Below are positions 50,656-60,052 of a stretch of 64,000 nt of DNA, piece by piece. Source of the DNA: Verrucomicrobiaceae bacterium UBA1938 (GTDB taxonomy: Bacteria > Verrucomicrobiota > Verrucomicrobiia > Verrucomicrobiales > Verrucomicrobiaceae); the NCBI GenBank assembly GCA_002336895.1, contig DDFC01000022.1, positions 1 to 64,000 of the forward strand. Reading direction: 5' to 3'. How positions within the stretch are numbered: the first letter of the stretch is position 1; each line of letters starts with the position of its first letter. The notes under the pieces were generated by a model. That model searched no databases, was not told where the DNA came from, and saw only the letters and a program-made list of their open reading frames with translations. The position numbers and the translations under genes are program-made.

Positions 50656-51873
50656 ATGTCCTTAGCCGCCACTACCCTGCTCCTCCCAGCCCCTGATGCC
50701 TCCTGGCGCGTGTGGAAGCCTCGTGCGACCTCCAGCGCGGAGACCGTGGAGAGCCCGGCCGAGGCCCTGCATGTGAGCAAGCCGCTGCTCATCGGCCTGC
50801 CCGCCTCCGCCTGCCGCACCGTCGGCCTCATTCTCCCACAGACGGACGAAGAGCTCCTGGAGCAGATCATCACCACCCAGATGGAGCGCCGGGGCTTCAA
50901 GCTGGAACAGGATGCCGTGGGCAGAAACTACCGCTGGCATCTGCTCGGACAGTCGGGTGGTCAGGCGGTGATCAGCGTGGACATTCTGGCGGAACCTTTT
51001 CCTGAAGCGCTCGCCGCATCACATGCGAGTGACTACACCTCCGCCCTCCGGCTTGCCCAGCTCCCTGCGGGGCATCTCGTCGTCGTGGAGGAGCAGGGAG
51101 ACCTCGTGCTGGCGGCCAGCCACCAGGGCCGGCTCTATCACAGCCACATTTTCTCCAAAGTGCCCGCCACCGAGGATGCGCTGGCACTTGAGATCACCCT
51201 GGCCCGCCTCACGCTGGAGGCAGATCTCGGTCCCGCCACCATCGAGGGCGTGGCGCTCGTGGGAGCCAGCTTTGACCGCAGCCTGACCACCCGCCTGAGC
51301 TCTGTGCTGGAACTGCCGGTGCGCCTGCTCGCAGAGCTGCCGCCAAACCCTGCCCTGGATACCAAGACCTGGACCAAGCTGCTGCCCGCCGGAGTGCGCA
51401 GCGCCATCAGCGCCAGCACACAGAAGGCCAAGATCATCCGAGGTCTCATTTTCGGCAGCCTGCTCTACGCTTCCCTGGCCTTCCTGGGCTTTGCCTACCT
51501 GCACGTACAGGAACAACGCGCCGCAAAACTGGCCGATGAGGTGGAGTCCACCAGCGAGCCCGCCGCCGCCGTGCGCAAGGCCAATGAACGCTGGCGCGCA
51601 CTCGCACCCGCCATCGAGCCGCAGCGCTACCCGATGTTTCTGCTGGGAGAGATCAACCGCATCATGCCCGCCAGCGGCATCGTCATCCGCAAGTTTGAGG
51701 TCAAAGGCAAGGAGATCGACATCCGAGGCGAGGCCCGTGATGCGCAGCTGGCTTTCCAGTTCATCGAAGACTTCAAAAAGAACCGCGTCCTGAGCCGCTA
51801 CGAATGGACGAACCCGCGCCCCGAGGTCAAAGGCACCACCGCCAACTTCCGCGCCCAGGGCAAGCTGCAATAA
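50656..51873 (+). CDS. gspL: GspL-like inner-membrane assembly protein
   Basis: The 405-residue product has a cytoplasmic region of about 260 residues with weak PilM/GspL-like features, one membrane helix (about 260-284) and a periplasmic ferredoxin-like end with IMPASGIVIRKFEVKGKEIDI. GspL links GspE to the envelope. Assignment rests on topology and position between K and M more than on clear motifs. Confidence 0.75.
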   Translation: MSLAATTLLLPAPDASWRVWKPRATSSAETVESPAEALHVSKPLLIGLPASACRTVGLILPQTDEELLEQIITTQMERRGFKLEQDAVGRNYRWHLLGQSGGQAVISVDILAEPFPEALAASHASDYTSALRLAQLPAGHLVVVEEQGDLVLAASHQGRLYHSHIFSKVPATEDALALEITLARLTLEADLGPATIEGVALVGASFDRSLTTRLSSVLELPVRLLAELPPNPALDTKTWTKLLPAGVRSAISASTQKAKIIRGLIFGSLLYASLAFLGFAYLHVQEQRAAKLADEVESTSEPAAAVRKANERWRALAPAIEPQRYPMFLLGEINRIMPASGIVIRKFEVKGKEIDIRGEARDAQLAFQFIEDFKKNRVLSRYEWTNPRPEVKGTTANFRAQGKLQ

Positions 51874-51895
51874 CTTACGCGCATCACCCCACTTC

Positions 51896-52465
51896 ATGGC
51901 ACTCGCCCTCACCCAACGTGAAAAGAAACTGCTCGGAGCCTGCATCGGCGCGCTGGTGCTGATGGCCACGTTCATTTTGCTAAAGCAGTTCCTGGACCGC
52001 CGCACGGCGGTGCTGGCACGCATCACCTCGCTGGAGAACGAAAAAAAGGACAACAGCCACTGGATGAGTGACCGTGAGTTCTGGGACAAGCGCTCCGCCT
52101 GGATGGAGAAGAACATGCCGGTGACCGAGAGCCTGGGCACCGCGCAGGCCAAGCTGCTGGAGGAGATTCAAAACGTGGCTCTGGACAACCAGTTTCAGGT
52201 GCAGAAGCAGCAGCTCCTGCCAGACGCAGCGGACAGCAAATCCAACGCCAGCGTGTACCGTGAGGTGGCGGTGGAAGTTCGCCTGCGCGGAGACCAGACC
52301 ACCCTGCTGAGCTGGCTGGCCACACTGCAGTCCCCGGAAAAATTTCAGGCCATCAAGCAGCTGGAGATGGAGATCGACTCCAAGGCCAAGGAGAAGACCC
52401 CGCAGGTGGTGTGCAACCTCATACTGGCCCGCTGGTTCAAACCCGAAAACGGATTCCAGCCATGA
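51896..52465 (+). CDS. gspM: GspM-like inner-membrane assembly protein
   Basis: The 189-residue product has a short cytoplasmic start (LTQREKKLL), one membrane helix (about 13-30), a coiled stretch and a small periplasmic domain ending in a segment on pairing and packing strands (EVAVEVRLRGDQTTLLSWLATL), as in GspM/PilO. Its stop overlaps the next gene by ATGA. Confidence 0.77.
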   Translation: MALALTQREKKLLGACIGALVLMATFILLKQFLDRRTAVLARITSLENEKKDNSHWMSDREFWDKRSAWMEKNMPVTESLGTAQAKLLEEIQNVALDNQFQVQKQQLLPDAADSKSNASVYREVAVEVRLRGDQTTLLSWLATLQSPEKFQAIKQLEMEIDSKAKEKTPQVVCNLILARWFKPENGFQP

Positions 52466-53244
52466 AAGCCCCCCTTGCAGCCATGCTTCTGATGAGCGCC
52501 GCACTGACTGTGCGTGCGCAGACCATCGTGCCTGCAGCGCCTGCCGAGGCACCTCTTTCCACCTCAGACCTGCTGCCGCTGCCCGGCGATGACCTTCTGG
52601 CCCCAGCGCCGGCTGTGGCAGCCCCCGCTCAAGCCGCCACCGCGCCATCCCCTCCCGCAGATCCCGATCTGCCGCAGCCCTTTGATGCCACCATCCTGGG
52701 CCCGGTCATTCAAAACTCCCCCTTCACCCGCATTGTCAGCATCTCGGACTCCCTTGTTCTGACCGGCATGGCCTATGTGAACGGAAAGCCGGTGGTGACC
52801 ATTTTTGACAAGAACGAAAAGCAATCCCTCGTCGTTTCGGAGGAGCCCAACCTCAAAGGCTGGAAGCTCATGGAAGCCACGCCCACCACCAACATCGAAC
52901 GCGCGCAGGCCAAGATCGCCATCGGCGGGGAGACCTTCAGCATCCGCCACAGCGTGTTGGATAAAAATGACCTCACCAAAGGCAAGAGCGACAAGGGGGG
53001 CGACAAAGGCCCGCGCAGCGACTCCTCCGGAGGCGAGCGCTACAACCGCGGCAGCCGTGGTCCCAGCGAGGAGGACCGCAAAAAGTACGAAAGCCTTTCC
53101 GACAAGGCCAAGGAGAAATTCCGCGACGCCATGCGTGAAAAGTTCAGCGACGAAAAATTCCGCAACGCCCCCGAAGAAGACCGCCGCAATGCCATCCGCG
53201 CCATGTTTGACAAAATCCAAAAAGAAGACGGCGGGGGCAAATAA
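52462..53244 (+). CDS. Periplasmic protein of the secretion operon, unassigned
   Basis: The 260-residue product has a signal peptide, a Pro/Ala-rich stretch, a small beta domain (about 75-160; NSPFTRIVSISDSLVLTGMA) that could resemble a GspC-type HR domain, and a highly charged, Lys/Asp/Glu-rich tail. Its mature start QTIVPAAP nearly repeats that of the secretin encoded next (QTIVPPAP). It sits where gspC or gspN could be expected, but it has no membrane anchor or PDZ domain, so I leave it unnamed. Confidence 0.65.
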   Translation: MKAPLAAMLLMSAALTVRAQTIVPAAPAEAPLSTSDLLPLPGDDLLAPAPAVAAPAQAATAPSPPADPDLPQPFDATILGPVIQNSPFTRIVSISDSLVLTGMAYVNGKPVVTIFDKNEKQSLVVSEEPNLKGWKLMEATPTTNIERAQAKIAIGGETFSIRHSVLDKNDLTKGKSDKGGDKGPRSDSSGGERYNRGSRGPSEEDRKKYESLSDKAKEKFRDAMREKFSDEKFRNAPEEDRRNAIRAMFDKIQKEDGGGK

Positions 53245-53300
53245 CGCCCCGCCCGCGCAGACTCCACACCACCGCCTTTCACGCCACATCCATTTCCCGC

Positions 53301-56003
53301 ATGCATCGCCGTTTTCTTGCCCTCGCCACCTCTCTCCTCGCTCTCACCACGGTGCACGGGCAGACCATCGTGCCACCGGCACCGCCCCCCTCCCCTGCTC
53401 CAGCGCCTGCGGCCTCAAACACTTCTGCCGCAGCACCGGCGGCTCCAACAGCCACCGCAGCACCTGCGACGCCGCCGGCTGCACAAGCAGCCCCGGCACC
53501 TGACGGCGCAGCAGCTCCGCCCCCGCCTGGAGGGCCCGGCGGCCCAGGAAGTCCGGGAGGAGGCTTCCCACCTGGAGGAGGCCGCGGCTTTGGCGGCTTC
53601 CGCCGTGGTGGCTTTGGTGGTCCTGGAGGAGGCTTTGGTGGTGATGGCGGCGGCGCCCCCGGTGAGGCTGAGTCCTTCCAGATCACGGGAGACAATGTGA
53701 TGATGCAGTTTGCCAACAACCCCGTGGCAGACCTGCTGGCCATCTATGAAAAGCTCACGGGCTACACCCTTGTCAAAGACACCAACATCTTTGAAGGCGC
53801 CACCATCAGCCTCGTCACCCCCAAGCAGGTGCCCAAGGCTGAGGCCATCAAGCTCATCGAAGCCTCCCTCCTGGCCAATGGCTACGCCGTCGTGACGGAT
53901 CCTGCTGGCAAGAGCGCCAAGATCCTCCCCGCACGTAATCAGAGCGCCAATGCCGTGCAGTTTTCCCACGGTGTGCAGTTTTACACCAGCGCCCGGGAGA
54001 TCCCGGACAATGAGAGCATCGTGTCGTACTTCATGAAGCTCGAATTCCTCGACCCCGAGGATGCCGCCACCATGTTCTCAGGACATGTGGGTCTGGGAGC
54101 CTATGGCCGCATCACTCCCGTCACAGCGCCTCCCGGCCTGCTCATCACTGAGAGTGCTACCGTGGTGAAGCAGCTTATCGGCATACGCGAGGCCATCGAC
54201 CTCGGAGACACCGGCTCTGCACTCGTCACCAAGTTCATCCCCATCAAATATGCGGACGCCGCCGTCATCGCCCAGGTCATCCAGGCCACGCTGACCGCCC
54301 AGGCACAGGAAAAGGAAACCAAGGGCGTGAAGACCATCCGCGGCACCGCCGCCAGCGATGGCCGCGAAAAGAGCAGCGGCGACAAGCAGCCGTCCCCGCC
54401 CCCCGTGCCTGGCAGCACCTCCTCCCAGAGCCATAACGCGCAGAATCCCCAGCCCAGCACGCAGGTGGTGGCGGACACACGACTCAATCAGATCCTCGTC
54501 GTGGCCTCGCCGCTGGACTACACCTATGTGGCCAGCCTCATTGCTGAATTTGACAAGCCTCTCGAAGCCACAGAGCCCTATGAGCGCAAGCTCAAGTATG
54601 CCGCCGCCATCGATGTGCTCAGCTCGCTGGTGGACCGCCTGCAGGAGGTGAATGCAGGGACCATCCAGCTCCCGGGTGGTGGCACCATCCAGCAGCAGCG
54701 CCAGCAGGTGCTGGCCACCAACAGCGCCCAGCTCCTCGGAGGCAGGACGACCCAGGGCACGCGTGGCGGCGTCATTGGCAACACCGGAGCCTCCGCCACA
54801 GGCTCGGACACCGCCAGCGCGACCACCGGAACCACGGGCACCACATCGACTACGAGCACCACCGGAGGCTCACGTGCTGACGTCGTCTCCGGCCCGACTG
54901 AAAATAACGCGCCCGTCTCCGTGCTCGTCGGCAAGTCCCGCATCGTCGCCGATCCCATGTCCAACACCATCATCGTCATGGGGCGGCAGGAGGAGATCGA
55001 AAAGGTGGATGCGCTGCTAGACAAGCTCGACCGCAAGCCCTCCCAGGTTTATCTGGCCACCGTCATCGGCGAGCTCACGCTCACAGACACGCTGCTCACA
55101 GGGGTGGACTACATCTCCTCGCTGACCAACAAGAACTTCACCGCCAGCAGCATCACCAACCGCACCGACATTCTCGGCACCACCGGGGGCGTGGGGCGCG
55201 CCATCAATGACCTGCGCACCAACGCCATCACCTCCCCCTTCGGCCCGGCTTCGGGATTGAACTTGTACGGAGCAGCCGGCAGCGGCTTGGGAGTCTTCCT
55301 CAATGCGCTGCAGACCAACAGCAATTTCAAGGTGCTCTCCAGGCCGTCCATCTTTGCGCTGAACAACAAGAAGGCCGTGATCTCCTCCGGCCGCAAGGTG
55401 CCCTATCCGGCAAGCACCGTGACCAACGCCTCCAACCTCAACGGCACCGTCACCTCCACCACCAGCTATCTCGATGTGGTGCTGAAGCTCGAAGTCGTGC
55501 CCCTGATCAACACGGATGGCGAGGTCACCCTGACCATCTCCCAGATCAACGACACCCTGATCGGCACCCAGCTCATTCAGCCGAACCTCGTGCCCATCAT
55601 CGGCACGGAGCAGCTCGTCACCTCAGTGACCATCCCTGACCGCAACACCATCGTGCTGGGCGGACTCATCTCCGAGGAAAAAAACCTCGCTCAAAACGGC
55701 ATCCCCGTGCTGGGCAAGATCCCCGGCCTGGGCAAGCTCTTCCGCACGGACAACAACAGCATCACCCGCAAGGAGCTCATCGTCTTCATCCAGCCTCAGG
55801 TCGTGACAGACAATGGCAGCATCCGCGAAACCTCCCTCAGCGAGGACATCCGCACCGTCTCGGGCTCGCAGGCGGCTCAGCGTTTCCCCCAGGTGCCGGC
55901 ACCGCCGACCGCCGCTCCAGTGGAAGTGCCAAAGAAGAAGAAAAACTTCTTCCAGCGCATCTTCAGCCGCAATCAGGGCACCGATCCCAATCCAGAACCG
56001 TGA
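53301..56003 (+). CDS. gspD: Type II secretion outer-membrane secretin GspD
   Basis: The 900-residue product forms the outer-membrane channel. After the signal peptide there is a long Pro/Ala-rich and then Gly/Phe/Arg-rich stretch (to about residue 125; units like GGFGGPGG). N0/N1-type domains follow (VTPKQVPKAEAIKLIEASL), then further ring domains with Ser/Thr/Gly insertions. The secretin core has VYLATVIGELTLTD, VLSRPSIFALNNKKAVISSG, VPLINTDGEVTL and VLGGLISEEKN. The gate and lip region matches the family. The Gly-rich segment before N0 is unusual. It ends the operon. Confidence 0.92.
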   Translation: MHRRFLALATSLLALTTVHGQTIVPPAPPPSPAPAPAASNTSAAAPAAPTATAAPATPPAAQAAPAPDGAAAPPPPGGPGGPGSPGGGFPPGGGRGFGGFRRGGFGGPGGGFGGDGGGAPGEAESFQITGDNVMMQFANNPVADLLAIYEKLTGYTLVKDTNIFEGATISLVTPKQVPKAEAIKLIEASLLANGYAVVTDPAGKSAKILPARNQSANAVQFSHGVQFYTSAREIPDNESIVSYFMKLEFLDPEDAATMFSGHVGLGAYGRITPVTAPPGLLITESATVVKQLIGIREAIDLGDTGSALVTKFIPIKYADAAVIAQVIQATLTAQAQEKETKGVKTIRGTAASDGREKSSGDKQPSPPPVPGSTSSQSHNAQNPQPSTQVVADTRLNQILVVASPLDYTYVASLIAEFDKPLEATEPYERKLKYAAAIDVLSSLVDRLQEVNAGTIQLPGGGTIQQQRQQVLATNSAQLLGGRTTQGTRGGVIGNTGASATGSDTASATTGTTGTTSTTSTTGGSRADVVSGPTENNAPVSVLVGKSRIVADPMSNTIIVMGRQEEIEKVDALLDKLDRKPSQVYLATVIGELTLTDTLLTGVDYISSLTNKNFTASSITNRTDILGTTGGVGRAINDLRTNAITSPFGPASGLNLYGAAGSGLGVFLNALQTNSNFKVLSRPSIFALNNKKAVISSGRKVPYPASTVTNASNLNGTVTSTTSYLDVVLKLEVVPLINTDGEVTLTISQINDTLIGTQLIQPNLVPIIGTEQLVTSVTIPDRNTIVLGGLISEEKNLAQNGIPVLGKIPGLGKLFRTDNNSITRKELIVFIQPQVVTDNGSIRETSLSEDIRTVSGSQAAQRFPQVPAPPTAAPVEVPKKKKNFFQRIFSRNQGTDPNPEP

Positions 56004-56097
56004 GCAAGGCGTTGGCGCAGACAAACGCTGATACTCTTCAAGAACGAAGACAGGACTCCTTGACCACCGGGGCTGTTGACCGTTGACTGGGCATGAC

Positions 56098-57081
56098 GTG
56101 CACTTCGAGCTTAAAACCCTTCAGCTGATCGAGCCCTTTCGCATCGCGCATGGCACATCCGCCACGCGCCAGGTACTGCGCGCCACCAATGGGAGGCTGG
56201 TCACGGAAGCCCCCTTTGTTCCTTACTATGGCGAGGACCCGGCGGCGACTCTGGCGGTGCTGAACCAGCCTGTGCTGCCGCTGAACCTGCCGCGCACGGC
56301 CACGCTGGCGCTGAATCTCCTGCGCCACGACGTCGTGAGCCATCAAACGGGCAGGCCGCTTTCGTCCTTTGCCGAGTCCAAGCTGGGCGCGCCCGTGCAT
56401 CCCGCACCGCCCGGCTGCCGCTCCTTCAGCATCCCGCACGATCTCGGTGCTTTTGCGGAGAAGGTGTCTGAGATCGCGGCTCAGTTTCCTGTGCTGAAAC
56501 TCAAGCTCGGCTCCGGTGACCTGGGGCTGGACATTGCCACCGTCTCAGTCGCGCGCATGGCTGCGCCAGACGCACAGCTGCTGCTGGATGTGAACGGCGG
56601 CTGGGACATCGCCGAAGCACCACTGATGGTGGAGAAAGTCTCCGAATACGGCCCGGCTCTGATCGAACAGCCCATCCATCACAGCCATGGAGTCGATGTG
56701 TGGGAGGAACTGCGCACAGAGCTTCCCGGAAACGCGCCGCCAATCTTTGCCGATGAAAGCATCCAGACGGTGGAAAATGTCGAAGCACTCTCCGACTTCA
56801 TCGACGGCATCAACATCAAGCTGCTCAAGTGTGGCAGCTTTGATGCCGCTGTGGCCATGATTTCCGCAGCGCAGAAACTGAACCTGCAGATCCTGCTGGG
56901 CTGCATGATCGAGACCAGCCTGGGCACCACTGCCGCCGGCCACCTGGCCCCGTGGGCAGACTGGATCGACCTGGACGGCCACTTCTACGTGGCCAATGAC
57001 GACTACAGCGGCATCACCTACGATGCCAAGGGCACTCTCATCATGCCCGAGCGCCCTGGCATCGGTGCCATACCACGATGA
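56098..57081 (+). CDS. Dipeptide epimerase (L-Ala-D/L-Glu epimerase-like, enolase superfamily)
   Basis: The 327-residue product has the enolase-superfamily plan: an N-terminal capping domain with LIEPFRIAHGTSAT and a barrel with the catalytic Lys pair (VLKLKLGSGD), metal ligands DVNGGW, EQP and ADES, and the opposite Lys in IKLLKCGSF. It should epimerise the L-Ala-D-Glu dipeptide from peptidoglycan. The start is uncertain: GTG at 56098 fits the family, TTG at 56083 adds five residues. It overlaps the M20 peptidase gene by ATGA, so both products probably act in one route. Confidence 0.88.
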   Translation: MHFELKTLQLIEPFRIAHGTSATRQVLRATNGRLVTEAPFVPYYGEDPAATLAVLNQPVLPLNLPRTATLALNLLRHDVVSHQTGRPLSSFAESKLGAPVHPAPPGCRSFSIPHDLGAFAEKVSEIAAQFPVLKLKLGSGDLGLDIATVSVARMAAPDAQLLLDVNGGWDIAEAPLMVEKVSEYGPALIEQPIHHSHGVDVWEELRTELPGNAPPIFADESIQTVENVEALSDFIDGINIKLLKCGSFDAAVAMISAAQKLNLQILLGCMIETSLGTTAAGHLAPWADWIDLDGHFYVANDDYSGITYDAKGTLIMPERPGIGAIPR

Positions 57082-58280
57082 ACATTTCCATTCTCCAAGC
57101 CTCCGCCGAGCGCCATCTGCCCGCTGCTCTAAGTCTGCTGAAACAGTGGGTGGGTGTGAACAGCTTCACCGCCAACGCTGCTGGCGTGGACGAGGTGGCC
57201 CGGCAGACTGCAGCCGCCTTTGCTCCGCTGGGATTTGAGGAGGAGCTGGTGCCATGCAGCACACCCGGCACCGGGCATCACCTCTTCCTGAGCCGTCGAG
57301 GAGCAGGCGGAGATCCCATCATACTGGTGACGCACTCAGACACTGTTTTCCCGCCTGAAGAGGAAAAACAGAATGATTTCCGCTGGGACGAGCGCCCCGA
57401 GGAAGGCCGCATCTATGGGCCGGGCACCGTGGATAACAAAGGCGGCACCGCCTTGATCTGGCTCATCCTGCAGATGCTGCGCGAGGCCGCGCCCGAGGCC
57501 TTTGACCGCACCCACTGGATGGTGGCCGCCAATGCCGCCGAGGAGATCATTGGCGATGACTTTGGCCGTGCCACCGCCGAGCGCTGCCACCACCGGGCAC
57601 GCGCGGTGCTCGTGTTTGAAGGCGGCCCGGTGGACGAGCGCGGCTGGCACATCGTCACCTCCCGCAAAGGCCGCAGCACCTGGCGCCTCAGCGCCGAAGG
57701 CAAGGCCGCGCATGCCGGCAGCAAGCACCACGAGGGGATCAATGCCATCGATGCGCTCGCATGCGTCCTGCCAGCGGTGGCGGCGCAGACAAATGCCGAA
57801 GCGGAACGCACTGTAAACATCGGCCTGATCCAGGGCGGCACCGTGGTCAATCGCGTCCCACATGAGGCCTTTGCGGAATGGGAATGCCGTGCCACCGCAC
57901 CCGCTGCCCTGCAGCAGGCGGATGACTTTTTTGCATCCCTGAACGGCACCGCCGCAAACGGAGCCAGACTGCGTGCCGAACGCACCGGCATCACCGCCGC
58001 CTGGCCCGGCGGCAGCGAATCCCTCTTCCAGCTCTGGCATGAAGCTGCGGCGCAGATGGACCTCACCGCCATCTCCGTGCCCCGAGGCGGCCTGAGCGAT
58101 GCCAACCATCTCTGGCATCTGGCCCCCACGCTCGATGGCCTGGGACCCTATGGCAACAACGCCCACTGTTCCGAACGCAGCGCCGACGGCAGCAAGCTCC
58201 CGGAGTTTGTGGAGCCAGGCACTTTTGTGCCCAAGGCGGTGATGAATGCACTGGCGCTGGTGAAGCTGACCACCGCCTAG
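57078..58280 (+). CDS. M20-family metallopeptidase (glutamate carboxypeptidase-like)
   Basis: The 400-residue product has the two-zinc peptidase motifs: THSDTV (His86, Asp88), GPGTVDNKGG (bridging Asp119), NAAEEI (general base Glu155 with Glu156), EGGP and the late His in NNAHCSERS. A dimerisation domain lies in the middle. It may cleave the L-Ala-L-Glu product of the preceding epimerase or other short peptides, an inference from the four-base overlap. Confidence 0.9.
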   Translation: MNISILQASAERHLPAALSLLKQWVGVNSFTANAAGVDEVARQTAAAFAPLGFEEELVPCSTPGTGHHLFLSRRGAGGDPIILVTHSDTVFPPEEEKQNDFRWDERPEEGRIYGPGTVDNKGGTALIWLILQMLREAAPEAFDRTHWMVAANAAEEIIGDDFGRATAERCHHRARAVLVFEGGPVDERGWHIVTSRKGRSTWRLSAEGKAAHAGSKHHEGINAIDALACVLPAVAAQTNAEAERTVNIGLIQGGTVVNRVPHEAFAEWECRATAPAALQQADDFFASLNGTAANGARLRAERTGITAAWPGGSESLFQLWHEAAAQMDLTAISVPRGGLSDANHLWHLAPTLDGLGPYGNNAHCSERSADGSKLPEFVEPGTFVPKAVMNALALVKLTTA

Positions 58281-58462
58281 ACTACGGACTCCAGCCAAAG
58301 AGCCCTCGAGAGCAGGATGCTCCATGCCCACACGGGAAAGCAACCTGCCACGCACCCAATATTTTGAATTCGAACATTCTTAATCATCTGACTGTCAATA
58401 CATGACACCCTGACGTGGCATACCTCCTGATCACGCCCAGAGTACAAACCACCCAATTTTGA

Positions 58463-58999
58463 ATGCCCCCAGATCCTAGTCAGATGGCACTGAGCCTCGT
58501 GAACCAGATGCAAGTACTCATAGCCTACTGCAGCGCAGATGAGCGTTGCGTGTTCTCCAATCACGCTTGCCAGGAGTGGTTTGGACGCAGTGCCGAGGAG
58601 ATGACCGACATCACGCTCAAAGAGATGCTCGGTCCCGATTTGTACAAGAGGAACCATCCGCACATCCTGAGAGCCCTGGGAGGCGAAAAGCAGATCTTTG
58701 AGCGCGATCTGACCAACCATGCCGGAAGCACAAGGCGGCATCTGGTGACCTACATGCCCGACGTGCGGGCTGGCATGGTGGTGGGCTTTTCAGTCAACGC
58801 CGCAGAGCTGCCAGTCCAGGAACCACTTGCTGAACTCCTTCCCATTTGTGCCAGTTGCAAGAGCATCCAGTGCAGCAGCGGCGAGTGGCTTTCCTTTGAG
58901 GATTACCTGATGAGGCACTCGCCCTTCGGATTCACCCATGGCCTCTGCCCCAGCTGCATGCCACACTTCTTTCCCAATACGAATCAGGGCGCTGCGTAA
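58463..58999 (+). CDS. PAS-domain protein with C-terminal cysteine motif
   Basis: The 178-residue product has an N-terminal PAS domain (about residues 12-118; LIAYCSADERCVFSNHACQEWFG). The end of the protein has the arrangement CASCKSI ... W ... HSPFGFTHGLCPSCMPHFFP. The same C-x2-C / HG-x-CP-x-C tail is known at the end of many PAS or response-regulator proteins, where it probably binds a metal. There is no kinase or output domain, so it likely acts as a small sensor or adaptor. A start at the second ATG (MALS) is possible. Confidence 0.82.
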   Translation: MPPDPSQMALSLVNQMQVLIAYCSADERCVFSNHACQEWFGRSAEEMTDITLKEMLGPDLYKRNHPHILRALGGEKQIFERDLTNHAGSTRRHLVTYMPDVRAGMVVGFSVNAAELPVQEPLAELLPICASCKSIQCSSGEWLSFEDYLMRHSPFGFTHGLCPSCMPHFFPNTNQGAA

Positions 59000-59068
59000 A
59001 GAGGGCACCGCTTTTTGACGAATGCGGAAATGACTGCATCCTGAGCATCAACTCACCCCACCGGAAGC

Positions 59069-60013
59069 ATGCCTGACTCCACCACAAACACCAGCACGAC
59101 CAGGACAAATGTGAAGGTGGAGGCATGGACCTTTGATGTGGGAGATGCGGGCCGGACGGTGGACGCCTTTGCAGAAGAGGTGATGCACCGGGTGGAAACA
59201 GCCTGGGCAGGCGGCGCCGACATCGTGCTGCTGCCGGAGTACCTCTGGGCGGCGCTGGAGCCACTGCTGCCCCCGGATGCCGACATGGACGACATCGCCA
59301 AAGTCGTGTGGGTGGACCTCATGCCACGGCTGCGGCAGCGCCTGTGCCGCAAGGACAAACACGCCGTGGTGGGCACCGCCCCCTGGAGCGACCCGACAAA
59401 CCGGCACCTGTACAACCGCGCGATCATTTTCAGCGACGGCCGCCTGCTCCATCAGGACAAGCTCTTCCTGACACCGTGGGAACATGAATTCCGCGCAGGA
59501 AAAGAGCTGTATGTGTTTGAGATGCAGGGGCTGCGTGTGGCCGTGGTGATCTGCCTGGACATTGAGGTGCCGGAGATCAGCTCACGGCTGCGCGGACTGA
59601 ACATTGACCTGCTGCTGGTGCCGAGCGCCACAGAAACCATCTATGGCAGCGAGCGCGTCACACGCTGCGCCTCCGCACGTGCCATCGAGCTGGGCAGCGC
59701 CGTCGTGGTCTGCCCGCTGGTGGGCAAGTGCGACTCCAGCATGGTGAATGTAAACCTGGGCAAGATAGCCCTGTACCTTCCGGCACAGAAATCCTTCGAA
59801 GCCTATGACCGCACCGAGGACACCCGCGTGGTGCGCCAGGGCTGGCATGTGCTGCGCGCCGAGGTGCCCGCCGCGGTGATTCAGGAAACCCACCGCAGGC
59901 GTCAGGAAACCAATCCCTCGCAGCTCAGCGTCAACCTGAGCCCTGACGAAATCAAAATCGACTCAAGCGCACGCGAGACGACACGGAAGATCATGCGCCG
60001 TGAGCGCATGTGA
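59069..60013 (+). CDS. Carbon-nitrogen hydrolase (nitrilase superfamily)
   Basis: The 314-residue product has the nitrilase triad: Glu57 (LLPEYLW), Lys131 (HQDKLFLTPWE) and Cys162 (VVICLDIE). It hydrolyses an amide or nitrile; the subfamily resembles uncharacterised amidohydrolases. The C-terminal 60 residues after the fold are charged and possibly disordered. It lies alone, converging on the DUF1501 gene with a 39-base gap. Confidence 0.88.
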   Translation: MPDSTTNTSTTRTNVKVEAWTFDVGDAGRTVDAFAEEVMHRVETAWAGGADIVLLPEYLWAALEPLLPPDADMDDIAKVVWVDLMPRLRQRLCRKDKHAVVGTAPWSDPTNRHLYNRAIIFSDGRLLHQDKLFLTPWEHEFRAGKELYVFEMQGLRVAVVICLDIEVPEISSRLRGLNIDLLLVPSATETIYGSERVTRCASARAIELGSAVVVCPLVGKCDSSMVNVNLGKIALYLPAQKSFEAYDRTEDTRVVRQGWHVLRAEVPAAVIQETHRRRQETNPSQLSVNLSPDEIKIDSSARETTRKIMRRERM

Positions 60014-60052
60014 ATTCATCAGGAAATGCCCGGCGTCATCTGCATGCCTGCC

